64,000 nucleotides of DNA from Paracidovorax konjaci (GTDB taxonomy: Bacteria; Pseudomonadota; Gammaproteobacteria; Burkholderiales; Burkholderiaceae_C). The notes under the pieces were generated by a model. It did no database searches. It was given only the letters and a program-made list of their open reading frames with translations, and had not been told where the DNA came from. A program made the position numbers and the translations under genes. The stretch covers positions 305,809 through 369,808 of the forward strand of contig NZ_FOMQ01000006.1 of assembly GCF_900112675.1 (NCBI RefSeq). The letters run 5' to 3'. Each line of letters starts with the position of its first letter. Within the stretch, counting starts at the first letter, position 1. Positions 10,602 through 19,130 of this stretch are shown one piece after another.

Positions 10602-11630
10602 ATGGCACGCAACGGAGACCTGACCCTGCGGCTCGGCCCGATGGCCAGCGTGCTGCTGGACCGCGTGGACGAGGAAACCGGCGGCGAGGCGTTGTGGGGC
10701 AACCCGGGCCGCGGCGATCCAGCCGCAGCCGCACCGGCCGTGCCGCGTGCTCCCGGCGCGGCCTTCGTGCCGCCGCCGCTGCTGCGCGTGGATGGCGTGA
10801 GCATCGACTACCGCACACCGCAGCGCTCCGTGCGCGCCACGCACCGCGTGGGTTTCGACGTGCACGAGGCCGACCGGCTGGTGCTGCTGGGTGCATCGGG
10901 CTGCGGCAAGTCCACGCTGCTCAAATCCATCGCCGGGTTCATCCCTCCGACCGAGGGGCGCATCCTGCTGGATGGCCGTGCCGTCACCCGGCCGGGGCCC
11001 GATCGCGTGGTCGTGTTCCAGGAGTTCGACCAACTGCCGCCCTGGAAGACGGTGCGCGAGAACGTGATGTTCCCGCTGCTCGCCTCGCGCCGCGTGGGCC
11101 GCGCCGAGGCCGCCGAGCGCGCGGCCCTGTATCTGGACAAGGTGGGGCTGGCGCCTTTCGCCGACGTGCATCCGCACCAGCTCTCGGGCGGTATGAAACA
11201 GCGCGTGGCCATTGCGAGGGCGCTGGCCATGCAGCCGCGCGTGCTGCTGATGGACGAGCCGTTCGCCGCCCTCGACGCGCTCACCCGCCGGCGCATGCAG
11301 GAGGAGCTGCTGGCGCTTTGGGACGAGTTCCGCTTCACGCTGATCTTCGTCACCCATTCCATCGAAGAGGCGCTCGTGGTGGGCAACCGCGTGGCCATTC
11401 TGTCGCCCCATCCGGGCCGGCTGCGCGCGGAGATCAACAGCCACCAGTTCGGGCTGCACAGCCTGGGCGGGGCGGAATTCCAGTCCACCGCCCAGCGCAT
11501 CCACCGGCTGCTGTTCGACGAGCCCGCCGCGGATGGCAGTGCGCCCGGCGCGCCTGGCTCCGTCGCGGCCGATGCCGCCGCGTTGGCGCAGCGCCCCGCT
11601 GCCGCCTTGCCTTTCCGGATCGCCATATGA
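10602..11630 (+). CDS. ABC transporter ATP-binding protein, SsuB/TauB type
   Basis: ATPase of 342 residues. Walker A is GASGCGKST, the signature [15 protein letters not shown], Walker [17 protein letters not shown] and the switch FVTHSIEEA, all of nitrate/sulfonate/taurine importer type. It carries about 60 extra N-terminal residues, rich in Ala and Pro, before the first beta strand, and a ~75-residue C-terminal extension. The start at 10602 lies directly after the preceding stop. ATG 10641 is a possible alternative. It overlaps the permease gene by ATGA. Confidence 0.92.
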   Translation: MARNGDLTLRLGPMASVLLDRVDEETGGEALWGNPGRGDPAAAAPAVPRAPGAAFVPPPLLRVDGVSIDYRTPQRSVRATHRVGFDVHEADRLVLLGASGCGKSTLLKSIAGFIPPTEGRILLDGRAVTRPGPDRVVVFQEFDQLPPWKTVRENVMFPLLASRRVGRAEAAERAALYLDKVGLAPFADVHPHQLSGGMKQRVAIARALAMQPRVLLMDEPFAALDALTRRRMQEELLALWDEFRFTLIFVTHSIEEALVVGNRVAILSPHPGRLRAEINSHQFGLHSLGGAEFQSTAQRIHRLLFDEPAADGSAPGAPGSVAADAAALAQRPAAALPFRIAI

Positions 11631-12553
11631 GCCTACCCTCTGCCTCCGCCGTGCCTGCAACCGCCCTGCCTGCAACCGCCCTGCCTGCGCCTCGCGTGCC
11701 GCCCGTGCGCCCCGACGTCGAGCACACTCTGCCGCCGCTCACCGGCTTCGCCCCCGAACAGGCGCTGCCCTGGACGGCGCGCGCGTGGCAGGTGGGCACC
11801 GTGCGCCGCTTCGCCATCCTGGCCGTGCTGGCCCTGCTGTGGGAGGCGCTGGCCCGCTGGCAGGACAACGACCTGCTGCTGCCCACTTTCCTGCAGACCG
11901 CGCGTGCGCTCGGCGAAGGCCTGGCGTCGGGAGAGCTGCTGGCGAAGACGGCCATCTCGCTGTCCGTGCTGCTGAAGGGCTACATCGCCGGCATCGCGGG
12001 CGCCTTCGTGCTGACCACGCTGGCCGTGTCCACGCAGTTCGGCCGCGATTTGCTCTCCACGCTCACCTCCATGTTCAATCCACTGCCGGCCATCGCGCTG
12101 TTGCCGCTGGCGCTGTTGTGGTTCGGGCTGGGGCAGGGGAGCCTGGTCTTCGTGCTGATCCATTCCGTGCTGTGGCCGCTGGCGCTGAACACCTACGCCG
12201 GCTTCCAGGCCGTGCCGGAGACCCTGCGCATGGCCGGGCGCAACTACGGGCTCACGGGCATCCGCTACGTGCTGCAGATCCTGGTGCCGGCCGCGCTGCC
12301 GTCCATCCTGTCGGGGCTGAAGATCGGGTGGGCCTTCGCGTGGCGCACGCTCATCGCGGCGGAGCTGGTGTTCGGCGCGTCCTCGGGCAAGGGCGGGCTG
12401 GGCTGGTACATCTTCCAGAACCGCAATGAGCTCTACACCGACAAGGTGTTCGCCGGTCTGGCGCTGGTCATCATCATCGGCCTGCTGGTCGAAAGCCTGG
12501 GCTTCCACACGCTGGAGCGGCTGACCGTGCGCCGCTGGGGCGTGCAGCGTTGA
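11627..12553 (+). CDS. ABC transporter permease, SsuC/TauC type
   Basis: 308-residue inner-membrane permease. A Pro/Ala-rich cytoplasmic leader of about 55 residues, containing a PATAL repeat, precedes six membrane segments. The EAA-type loop reads [30 protein letters not shown]. It starts by ATGA overlap with the ATPase gene and ends the operon; the GGDEF/EAL gene begins 6 bp later and may be read through. Confidence 0.92.
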   Translation: MSLPSASAVPATALPATALPAPRVPPVRPDVEHTLPPLTGFAPEQALPWTARAWQVGTVRRFAILAVLALLWEALARWQDNDLLLPTFLQTARALGEGLASGELLAKTAISLSVLLKGYIAGIAGAFVLTTLAVSTQFGRDLLSTLTSMFNPLPAIALLPLALLWFGLGQGSLVFVLIHSVLWPLALNTYAGFQAVPETLRMAGRNYGLTGIRYVLQILVPAALPSILSGLKIGWAFAWRTLIAAELVFGASSGKGGLGWYIFQNRNELYTDKVFAGLALVIIIGLLVESLGFHTLERLTVRRWGVQR

Positions 12554-12558
12554 CATCC

Positions 12559-14739
12559 ATGGCACCTCCTCTGCCTGACGAGGTCGGCCTGCGGCCGCTG
12601 GCCGATCTGCTGGCGCAGGCGCCCGTCACGCTGTTCGTCTGCCGACCGGGCGGCATGTTCGCGCTGGCCTTCGTGTCGGCCACCGTCACCGAACTCCTGG
12701 GGCATGCGCCCTCGGCCTTCCTGGCCCAGCCGGATTTCTGGATGGCCCATCTCCATCCGGAGGACCGGGACGACATCGTGGCCGAACGCCGTGCACTGGC
12801 GCCCGGCGATCTGCTGCTGCGCAAGTACCGCATGCGCTGCGCGGACGGCAGCTGGAAGTGGATCCGCGAGCGCGCGCGGCGCGTGGGTGCGGACGGCAAC
12901 GAGGAGATCGTCGGTTCCTGGAACGACATCACCGAGCTGATCGGCGCCGAGGAAACGCTGCGCAACAGCGAAGCCAAGCACCGCTTTCTGCTCGACCACA
13001 TCAATGCCGGTGTGCTGGTCTACACGGCCGATGGCCGCATCGGCTATGCCAACCGGCAGGCCGAGGCCCTGCTGGGGCGGTCCGCGCAGGTGCTGGCCGC
13101 GCAGGAGCCCGGCAGCCTGCACAGCCTGTGGCTGGACGAGGACGGAGCGCCGCTGCCGGCCGATGCCTGGCCGCCGACCGTGGTGGTGCGCGAGCGCCGC
13201 GTGCTGGAGAACCAGACGCTGGGCATGCGCCGCGCGCCCGGCGAGGAGCCGGCCTGGGTCATCGTCAATGCCTTCCCGGACCTGGAGTGGACGGGCCGCG
13301 TGCGCGAAGTGGTGGTGACGCTGCTCGACATCACGGCGCGCGTGCGCTCGCAGCGCCAGATTCACCGCCTGGCGCACTACGACGCACTGACCGATCTGCC
13401 CAACCGCGTGCTGGTGCAGCAGCGCATCGACCAGTCCATCGCCCAGGCCCGGCTCGTGCGGGGACATGTGGCCGTGCTGTTCGTCGATTTGAACGACTTC
13501 AAGCACATCAACGATTCGCTCGGTCATGCGATGGGCGACCTGCTGCTGCGCCAGCTGGCGCAGCGCCTGCAGCAGGGCGTGCGGGAGAGCGACACCGTCG
13601 GTCGCCTGGGCGGGGACGAGTTCATCATCGTCCTGCCCGGCGCGGGGCGTGCGGCGGCCGCCCATGTGGCGCAGAAGGTGGGGCGTCTGGTCGACGAGCC
13701 GTTCGAGATCGAAGGCGAGCTGCTTTCCGTGCAGGCGAGCATCGGCATCAGCGTGTACCCGGAAGACGGCGCGGACCGCATGGCGCTCACGCGCAACGCG
13801 GATGCCGCCATGTACCACGCCAAGGAGTCCGGGCGCGGCCACCGCTTCTTCGATGCCGGCATGGCGAGCCGCATCGAGCACCCCTATGCGCTCGAAAACG
13901 AATTGCGCCACGCGCTGGAGACGGGGCAGTTCGTGCTGCACTACCAGCCGCAGATCGACCTGCGCAACGGCCGTGTGGGCGGCGTGGAAGCGCTGATCCG
14001 CTGGCAGCATCCCCAGCGCGGCCTGGTGCCCCCGGCGGCGTTCATCCCCGCCATGGAGAGGTCGCGGCTGATCCAGCCGCTGGGTCGGTGGATCATCGCG
14101 CAGGCCTGCCGCGACATCCTTCACTGGAAGGCCCTCGGCCAGTCGTGGGTGCCCGTGGCCTTGAATCTTTCGCTGCGGCAGCTGCAGGAGCAGAATTTCC
14201 TCGCGCGCTTCCTGTCTCTGGTGGACGCCAGCGGCGTGCCCGCGCATTGCCTGGAATGGGAGATCACCGAAAGCACGATGATGCGGCACCCCGATGTGGT
14301 GCTGGCCTTCATGCACGGCTGCCGCGAGCGCGGGGTACGGTTCTCCATCGACGATTTCGGTACCGGCTATTCCTCGCTGAGCCTGCTCAGCCGCCTGCCG
14401 GTGGACAAGATCAAGATCGACCGCACGTTCATCCAGGGCGTGGAACACGACCATAGCGTGCAGGTGATCCTGGGCGCCATCGTCGGGATGGCTCGGCGGC
14501 TGGGGCTGGCGGTGGTGGCCGAGGGGGTGGAGGAGGGCGAGCAGCTCCAGTACCTGCACCACCTCGAATGCGATGGGGTGCAGGGTTACTACTTCAGCCG
14601 GCCGCTCGACCGCGACGGCATCACGGCGTTCCTGGGCGCACATGCGCAGCAGCGCGAGGCGGCCGGGGCCGCGGGCAGCGACGTGAGGGCGCCCTGGGCG
14701 CCTTTCGTGGGCGACGGCCGGCTGCGCTTCGCGGTCTGA
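12559..14739 (+). CDS. bifunctional cyclic-di-GMP protein with PAS, GGDEF and EAL domains
   Basis: 726-residue cytoplasmic signalling protein. Two PAS-like sensor domains occupy about residues 20-135 and 140-265. A GGDEF domain (about 270-430) has an intact GGDEF motif (RLGGDEFIIV), and an EAL domain (about 445-700) shows EALIRW, ITEST, DDFGTGYSS and KIDRTF. Both catalytic signatures look intact, so it could make and degrade cyclic di-GMP. No membrane segment is seen, so the signal is probably intracellular. The ATG at 12559 is 6 bp after the permease stop. A functional link to that transporter is possible but unproven. Confidence 0.93.
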   Translation: MAPPLPDEVGLRPLADLLAQAPVTLFVCRPGGMFALAFVSATVTELLGHAPSAFLAQPDFWMAHLHPEDRDDIVAERRALAPGDLLLRKYRMRCADGSWKWIRERARRVGADGNEEIVGSWNDITELIGAEETLRNSEAKHRFLLDHINAGVLVYTADGRIGYANRQAEALLGRSAQVLAAQEPGSLHSLWLDEDGAPLPADAWPPTVVVRERRVLENQTLGMRRAPGEEPAWVIVNAFPDLEWTGRVREVVVTLLDITARVRSQRQIHRLAHYDALTDLPNRVLVQQRIDQSIAQARLVRGHVAVLFVDLNDFKHINDSLGHAMGDLLLRQLAQRLQQGVRESDTVGRLGGDEFIIVLPGAGRAAAAHVAQKVGRLVDEPFEIEGELLSVQASIGISVYPEDGADRMALTRNADAAMYHAKESGRGHRFFDAGMASRIEHPYALENELRHALETGQFVLHYQPQIDLRNGRVGGVEALIRWQHPQRGLVPPAAFIPAMERSRLIQPLGRWIIAQACRDILHWKALGQSWVPVALNLSLRQLQEQNFLARFLSLVDASGVPAHCLEWEITESTMMRHPDVVLAFMHGCRERGVRFSIDDFGTGYSSLSLLSRLPVDKIKIDRTFIQGVEHDHSVQVILGAIVGMARRLGLAVVAEGVEEGEQLQYLHHLECDGVQGYYFSRPLDRDGITAFLGAHAQQREAAGAAGSDVRAPWAPFVGDGRLRFAV

Positions 14740-14923
14740 GCGGGGCTCCACCGGGTCCCGGGGCACCGGGCCCTCCGGGACCGAAGGGTGCAGGATGCTT
14801 CGCACGGAATCCGCACCGTGGAGCGGCCCTGGCGTTCCCGCACGCGGAATGCACGCCGGGACGGGGCGGCCCACGGCCCCGTGGGGGTATGGGAAAAGAG
14901 GGGTCTGCACCTACACTCGCGGC

Positions 14924-15118
14924 ATGTTGCGCTGGCTGATCGTCGTTGTCCTGGCCCTGCTGCTGATCCAGGGGCTCGCGCCGTTCCTGCAGCGCCTGGG
15001 TGTGGGGCGCCTGCCGGGCGACTTCCATTTCCGCTTTTTCGGGCGCGAATGGAACCTGCCGCTGGGCAGCACCCTGCTGCTCAGCGCCGCCGCGGGCCTC
15101 ATCGCCAAGTGGCTATGA
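14924..15118 (+). CDS. DUF2905-family small membrane protein
   Basis: 64-residue protein with two hydrophobic segments, MLRWLIVVVLALLLIQGL and an AGLIAKWL-ended C terminus, separated by the motif GRLPGDFHFRFFGREWNLPLGSTLL. That central motif is characteristic of the DUF2905 family, whose function is unknown. The frame extends upstream, but the ATG at 14924 places the first membrane helix at the N terminus, as in relatives. It stands alone between the GGDEF/EAL gene and an amino-acid binding protein. Confidence 0.85.
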   Translation: MLRWLIVVVLALLLIQGLAPFLQRLGVGRLPGDFHFRFFGREWNLPLGSTLLLSAAAGLIAKWL

Positions 15119-15203
15119 ACCGGCCCGTCACATGCCCGGCCTTCCCTCCTGGCACGGTGATTGCCTCACTTCCCCACCCTACCTACACCTCCCGGTTGCC
15201 CCC

Positions 15204-16115
15204 ATGATCCGCCGTTCCTTCCGGCTGCTGGCGCTCGCCACGGCCTTCGCCGCCCTCTCCACCCCTGTGCTGGCCCAGGCGCCTGCCGACACGCTGGCCC
15301 GCATCCAGCAGACGCACACGATCACCCTCGGGGTGCGCGAGTCGGCCTGGCCGTTCTCGTTCGTGGATGCGCAGAATGCCGGCAAGCCTGCGGGCTATTC
15401 GGTCGACCTGTGCCTTGCGGCCGTCGAAGAGATCAAGAGCACGCTCAAGCTCAAGGAGCTGGACGTCAAGTACCGCACGGTGAGCGCTTCCGAGCGCATA
15501 CCGAAGCTCGAATCGGGCGAGATCGACCTCGAATGCGGCTCCACCACCAACACCAAGGCCCGGCAGGACCGCGTGGCCTTCGGCCCGACGATGTTCGTGG
15601 CGGGCATCCGCGTGCTGGTGCCCAAGGGCACCAAGGCCGAGACGGTGCAGGACCTGGCAGGCATGACGGTGGCCGTGAGCAAGGGATCCACCTCCGAGAA
15701 GCTGCTCACCCAGCTCACCGTGAGCGAAGTGAAGGCCACCGTGAAGGTGTTCGAGAACAACGACGAGGCCTTCAAGGCGCTGCGGGCCGGCACGGTGAAG
15801 GCCTTCGCGCAGGACGATTCGCTGCTGCTCGGGCTGGTGGCCCGCAACAAGGCGCAGGACGCCCTCGTGCTCGGCAACTTCGCACTCTCCGTCGAGCCCT
15901 ACGCCATCATGATGCGCAAGAACGATACGGCGCTCATGGGCGTGGTCGACAAGGCCCTGGGCAAGCTCTACGCGAGCCGCGAGATCGACCAGTTCTACAA
16001 GAAGTGGTTCGCCACCGGGCAGATCACGATCCCGGTGGGCCGCCTCACGCGCGAGAGCTTCAGCCGCCCCAACAAGGAAGCCGGCGTGGCCATGATGCTG
16101 GGCTACTCGCTCTGA
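15204..16115 (+). CDS. amino-acid ABC transporter substrate-binding protein, glutamate/aspartate type
   Basis: 303-residue periplasmic protein with a signal peptide ending at VLAQA. The mature part, beginning TLARIQQTHTITLGVRESAWPFSF, follows the GltI pattern for glutamate/aspartate binding; GYSVDLC and the ESGEIDLECGSTTNTKARQ segment are characteristic. No permease or ATPase genes are next to it, so it must work with components encoded elsewhere or act as an orphan receptor. The ATG at 15204 was chosen because the signal peptide starts there. Confidence 0.9.
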   Translation: MIRRSFRLLALATAFAALSTPVLAQAPADTLARIQQTHTITLGVRESAWPFSFVDAQNAGKPAGYSVDLCLAAVEEIKSTLKLKELDVKYRTVSASERIPKLESGEIDLECGSTTNTKARQDRVAFGPTMFVAGIRVLVPKGTKAETVQDLAGMTVAVSKGSTSEKLLTQLTVSEVKATVKVFENNDEAFKALRAGTVKAFAQDDSLLLGLVARNKAQDALVLGNFALSVEPYAIMMRKNDTALMGVVDKALGKLYASREIDQFYKKWFATGQITIPVGRLTRESFSRPNKEAGVAMMLGYSL

Positions 16116-16242
16116 CGCGCGCCTGACCCGTCAGCGCCCCCGGCCTACACGGACCCCCGGGCCGGGCCGCCCATACTGTCGGCTCGTTGTTTTTGCGGTG
16201 CGCCCCGCTGCGCTCCGCCCATCCTGAACGACCGAGGTGGCG

Positions 16243-17178
16243 ATGAGAGCTTGTATCGACATAGGGGGCACGAAGATCGCGGTGGCGCTGGCCCCCGGCG
16301 GGACCGACCTGGCGGAGTTGGTGGCGCGCCGCAGCGAGGCGACCGTGAAGGAGGGCCCGCCCGACGCCCTGGCGCGCCAGGCCCTGCGCATGGTGGATGC
16401 GGCCTGCGCCGAAGCCGGCATATCGCGCGCGCAGTTGCAGTCCACCGGAGTGGCGTGCTGCGGACCGTTCGCGCTGCAGGACGGGTTCGTCGAAGTCTCC
16501 ACCCCCAATATCTGCGGCGGCCTTCCCGGGGCGGACCGGAGCCTGCTGCCCAACGACTGGACGCGCATCCCCCTGCAGGCGCCGCTGGCCGAGGCGCTGG
16601 GCACCGTGCATGTGCAAAACGACGCCGTGGCGGCCCTGGTGGCCGAGCGCCGCTGGGGTGCGCTGCAGGGGCTGGACCACTGTGCGTATGTCACCTGGAG
16701 CACGGGCGTGGGGGTGGGCCTGTGCGTGGATGGCCGCGTGCTGCGTGGCAAGAACGGCAACGCCGGCCATGCCGGCCACAGTTTTTCCAGCGACGGGCCG
16801 CCCGATGCGAGGTGCGGCTGCGGCAACGTGGGCGATGTCGAATCGCTGGTGGCCGGCAACGCCATCCCGCGCCGCTGGGGCCGCGATGCGAGCGATCTCG
16901 TCGGTGCCGCGCGCGCCGGAGAGGCCGCGGCGGACGACGCCGTCGCGCAGATGTGCCGCGTGCTCGGCCGCATGCTCTACAACCTGGTGGCCACGCTGGA
17001 TCTGCAGCGCATCAGCGTGGGCGGCAGCGTGTTCCTGCACCACCAGGAATTCCTGCTGCCCCGGCTGCAGGCCGAGGTGTCGGGCCACCTGCCCTCGCTC
17101 ACGTCAGGGGTGCAGGTGGTGCCTGCGGGGCTGGGGCACCGGGTCGGTGACTACGCTGCGCTGGCCGTCGCCAGCTGA
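16243..17178 (+). CDS. ROK family sugar kinase with altered zinc motif
   Basis: 311-residue ROK (repressor, ORF, kinase) protein without an HTH domain, so probably a sugar or amino-sugar kinase. The phosphate loop DIGGTKIAVAL is at residues 6-16 and the catalytic Asp is in QNDAVAA. The ROK zinc site normally reads His-x11-Cys-x-Cys-G-x2-G-Cys. Here it reads GHS...RCGCGNVGD, so the third cysteine is replaced by Asp. The ATG at 16243 follows GAGGTGG. It has no sugar genes beside it, so its substrate is unknown. Confidence 0.85.
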   Translation: MRACIDIGGTKIAVALAPGGTDLAELVARRSEATVKEGPPDALARQALRMVDAACAEAGISRAQLQSTGVACCGPFALQDGFVEVSTPNICGGLPGADRSLLPNDWTRIPLQAPLAEALGTVHVQNDAVAALVAERRWGALQGLDHCAYVTWSTGVGVGLCVDGRVLRGKNGNAGHAGHSFSSDGPPDARCGCGNVGDVESLVAGNAIPRRWGRDASDLVGAARAGEAAADDAVAQMCRVLGRMLYNLVATLDLQRISVGGSVFLHHQEFLLPRLQAEVSGHLPSLTSGVQVVPAGLGHRVGDYAALAVAS

Positions 17179-17194
17179 GGGCGGCGCGGCCCGT

Positions 17195-17455
17195 TCACGC
17201 CGGTGCTGCGGGGCCTGAGCTTTCCACCGTGACCCCGTAGAGCGCCAGAAGGCCCAGCACATGCCCGATGGCCACGCCGGGCTCGCCGGATTCGATGCGG
17301 GCGATGGTCTGCACATGCACGCCCAGGCGTGTCGCCGCGGCGGCCTGCCCCTCGCCCGACGCCAGGCGGGCCTGCTTTGCCGCAGCGCCCAGCGCCTTGA
17401 TCGCTTCGAGCGCACTGTCTGCAATGTCCACGGAGATGCGTTTGCCTTGAGCCAT
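17195..17455 (-). CDS. XRE-family helix-turn-helix protein, HipB-like orphan
   Basis: 86-residue DNA-binding protein. The helix-turn-helix spans about residues 26-75 (LGAAAKQARLASGEGQAAAATRLGVHVQTIARIESGEPGVAIGHVLGLLALYG is its whole fold, key elements TRLGV and IARIESG). HipB antitoxins have this architecture, but no hipA kinase gene is adjacent, so it may be a stand-alone regulator or a remnant. It lies convergent to the ROK gene and 25 bp upstream of where the otsA gene ends. Confidence 0.75.
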   Translation of the reverse strand: MAQGKRISVDIADSALEAIKALGAAAKQARLASGEGQAAAATRLGVHVQTIARIESGEPGVAIGHVLGLLALYGVTVESSGPAAPA

Positions 17456-17480
17456 CGGCGGATTGTGCAGTGCCGGAGCG

Positions 17481-18860
17481 TCAGTCCTGCGCCTTTTCCA
17501 GCGCTTCGAGGAAGGTGCGCCGCCACCAGTGGATGTCCTGGCTGCGGATGCGGTCCATGAGCGCGCGGTGGCGCTGCTGGCGCTCTTCCAGCGGCATGCG
17601 CAGGGCCGTCTGGATGCAGTCGGCCATGCCCTGGGTGTCGTAGGGGTTCACGAGCAGGGCCTCCTTGAGCTGCTCTGCCGCCCCCGCGAAGCGCGACAGC
17701 ACCAGCACGCCCGGGTCTTCGGGGTCCTGCGCCACCACGTATTCCTTGGCCACCAGGTTCATGCCGTCGCGCAGCGGGGTGACGAGGCCCACGGCCGCCG
17801 CGCGGCACAGCCCGGGCACGCGCTTGCGTGCCACGGTGCGGTGGATGTAGCGCACGGGCATCCAGTCGAGGTCGCCGTGGTCGCCGTTGATGGCGCCGCA
17901 CAGGCCTTCGAGTTCGTGGCGCAGGTCGGCGTACGCATCCACGCTGTCGCGCGTGGGCGAGGCGATCATGATGAGCGTGGCGCTGTGCTGGTTTTCGGGG
18001 TAGCGCGCCAGCAGCTCGCGGAAGGCGCGCACCCGCTGCGGAATGCCCTTGGAATAGTCGAGCCGGTCGATGCCCATGAGCAGCCGCCGGCGCGAATACT
18101 CGTTCTTCATCGCTTCGTGGGTCTGCACCGCTTCGGGGGCGCTGGCGAGGCGCGTGAATTCGTCCACGTCGATGCCGATGGGGAAAGCCCCCACCTGCAC
18201 GGTGCCGCCGAAGGCGCGCAGGCGCTGCGGCCCCACGCTCTCGGCACCGCCCTCGGTGCGCAGGTACTGCGTGAAATGCGAGACGTCGGCCTCGCTCTGC
18301 AGGCCCACGAGGTCGTAGGCGAACAGCGAGCGCATGAGCCATTCGTGCTGCGGGATGGCCGCCATGATGAGCGGCGGCGGCACGGGGATGTGCAGGAAGA
18401 AGCCGATGCGCTGGCGGCAGCCCAGCGCCCGCAGCTCGGCTGCGAGCGGGATCAGGTGGTAGTCGTGCACCCAGAGGATGTCGTCCTCTTTCAGCAGCGG
18501 CAGCAGCTTGCGCGCGAACATCTGGTTCACGCGGCGGTAGCCCGCGATGTAGCCCGCGTTGAAGTCGGCCAGGTCAAGCCGGTAGTGGAAGACCGGCCAC
18601 AGCACGCTGTTGCTGTAGCCGCCGTAGTAGGTGTCGTGGTCCTCGCGGCACAGGTCCACCGTGGCGAGCGTGACCGCACCGGCCTGGCGCGTCTGCAGCT
18701 TGCCTTCGCCCGGCACGCCGTCCTCCGCGATGGTGCCGCTCCAGCCGAACCACATGCCGCCGGTGCGGTTCAGGGTTTCGCCCAGGGCGACGGCCAGCCC
18801 ACCTGCCGCGGGCTTGCGGGGATCGGCAATGCGATTGGAAATGACGACGAGGCGGCTCAT
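17481..18860 (-). CDS. otsA: trehalose-6-phosphate synthase
   Basis: 459-residue GT20 glycosyltransferase making trehalose 6-phosphate from UDP-glucose and glucose 6-phosphate. Family motifs are clear: SNRIADP at the N terminus, [30 protein letters not shown] and [14 protein letters not shown]. The start ATG at 18860 gives the conserved [10 protein letters not shown]. It is the last gene of the otsB / GH15 / otsA cluster, separated from the GH15 gene by a 270-bp spacer holding a dispersed repeat, so it may have its own promoter. Trehalose is an osmoprotectant and is also used by plant-associated bacteria during infection (general knowledge). Confidence 0.96.
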   Translation of the reverse strand: MSRLVVISNRIADPRKPAAGGLAVALGETLNRTGGMWFGWSGTIAEDGVPGEGKLQTRQAGAVTLATVDLCREDHDTYYGGYSNSVLWPVFHYRLDLADFNAGYIAGYRRVNQMFARKLLPLLKEDDILWVHDYHLIPLAAELRALGCRQRIGFFLHIPVPPPLIMAAIPQHEWLMRSLFAYDLVGLQSEADVSHFTQYLRTEGGAESVGPQRLRAFGGTVQVGAFPIGIDVDEFTRLASAPEAVQTHEAMKNEYSRRRLLMGIDRLDYSKGIPQRVRAFRELLARYPENQHSATLIMIASPTRDSVDAYADLRHELEGLCGAINGDHGDLDWMPVRYIHRTVARKRVPGLCRAAAVGLVTPLRDGMNLVAKEYVVAQDPEDPGVLVLSRFAGAAEQLKEALLVNPYDTQGMADCIQTALRMPLEERQQRHRALMDRIRSQDIHWWRRTFLEALEKAQD

Positions 18861-18997
18861 GGGGATTCCTGGGTTATTCGATTCAGCGGGGCACGGCCCG
18901 CAGGTACCGCGCCGGTACACCCGCTCCGAGAACCGCGGGGCAGGGAGAAGGCGACACGCGCTGCCGGTCGATCGACCCCGGCGCATCCCTTCCGAAG

Positions 18998-19126
18998 GCC
19001 GCGGAGCAGGCCACGCCAGCGGACGCCTTGGAACCGGCTTCGCCGGGCCACCGGCGTCGTCTCCCTTCCCGCCGCGCGCAGCGCGGCGAGAGAAGGGGGA
19101 CGACGCGCAGCGCCTCAGGGGGATGC
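18998..19126 (-). repeat. dispersed GC-rich intergenic repeat, related to the 28144 tandem
   Basis: The otsA-GH15 spacer contains a block very similar to the tandem repeat at 28144-28455: GGCCGCGGAGCAGGCC, ACGCCAGCGGACGCC, GGAACCGGCTTCGCCGGGCC, then CAGCGCCTCAGGGGG. Internal inverted repeats suggest stem-loops in RNA. Blocks of this kind are common between genes in Comamonadaceae (family knowledge). It may act as a transcription barrier or an mRNA 3' structure. Confidence 0.65.
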
Positions 19127-19130
19127 CCCT

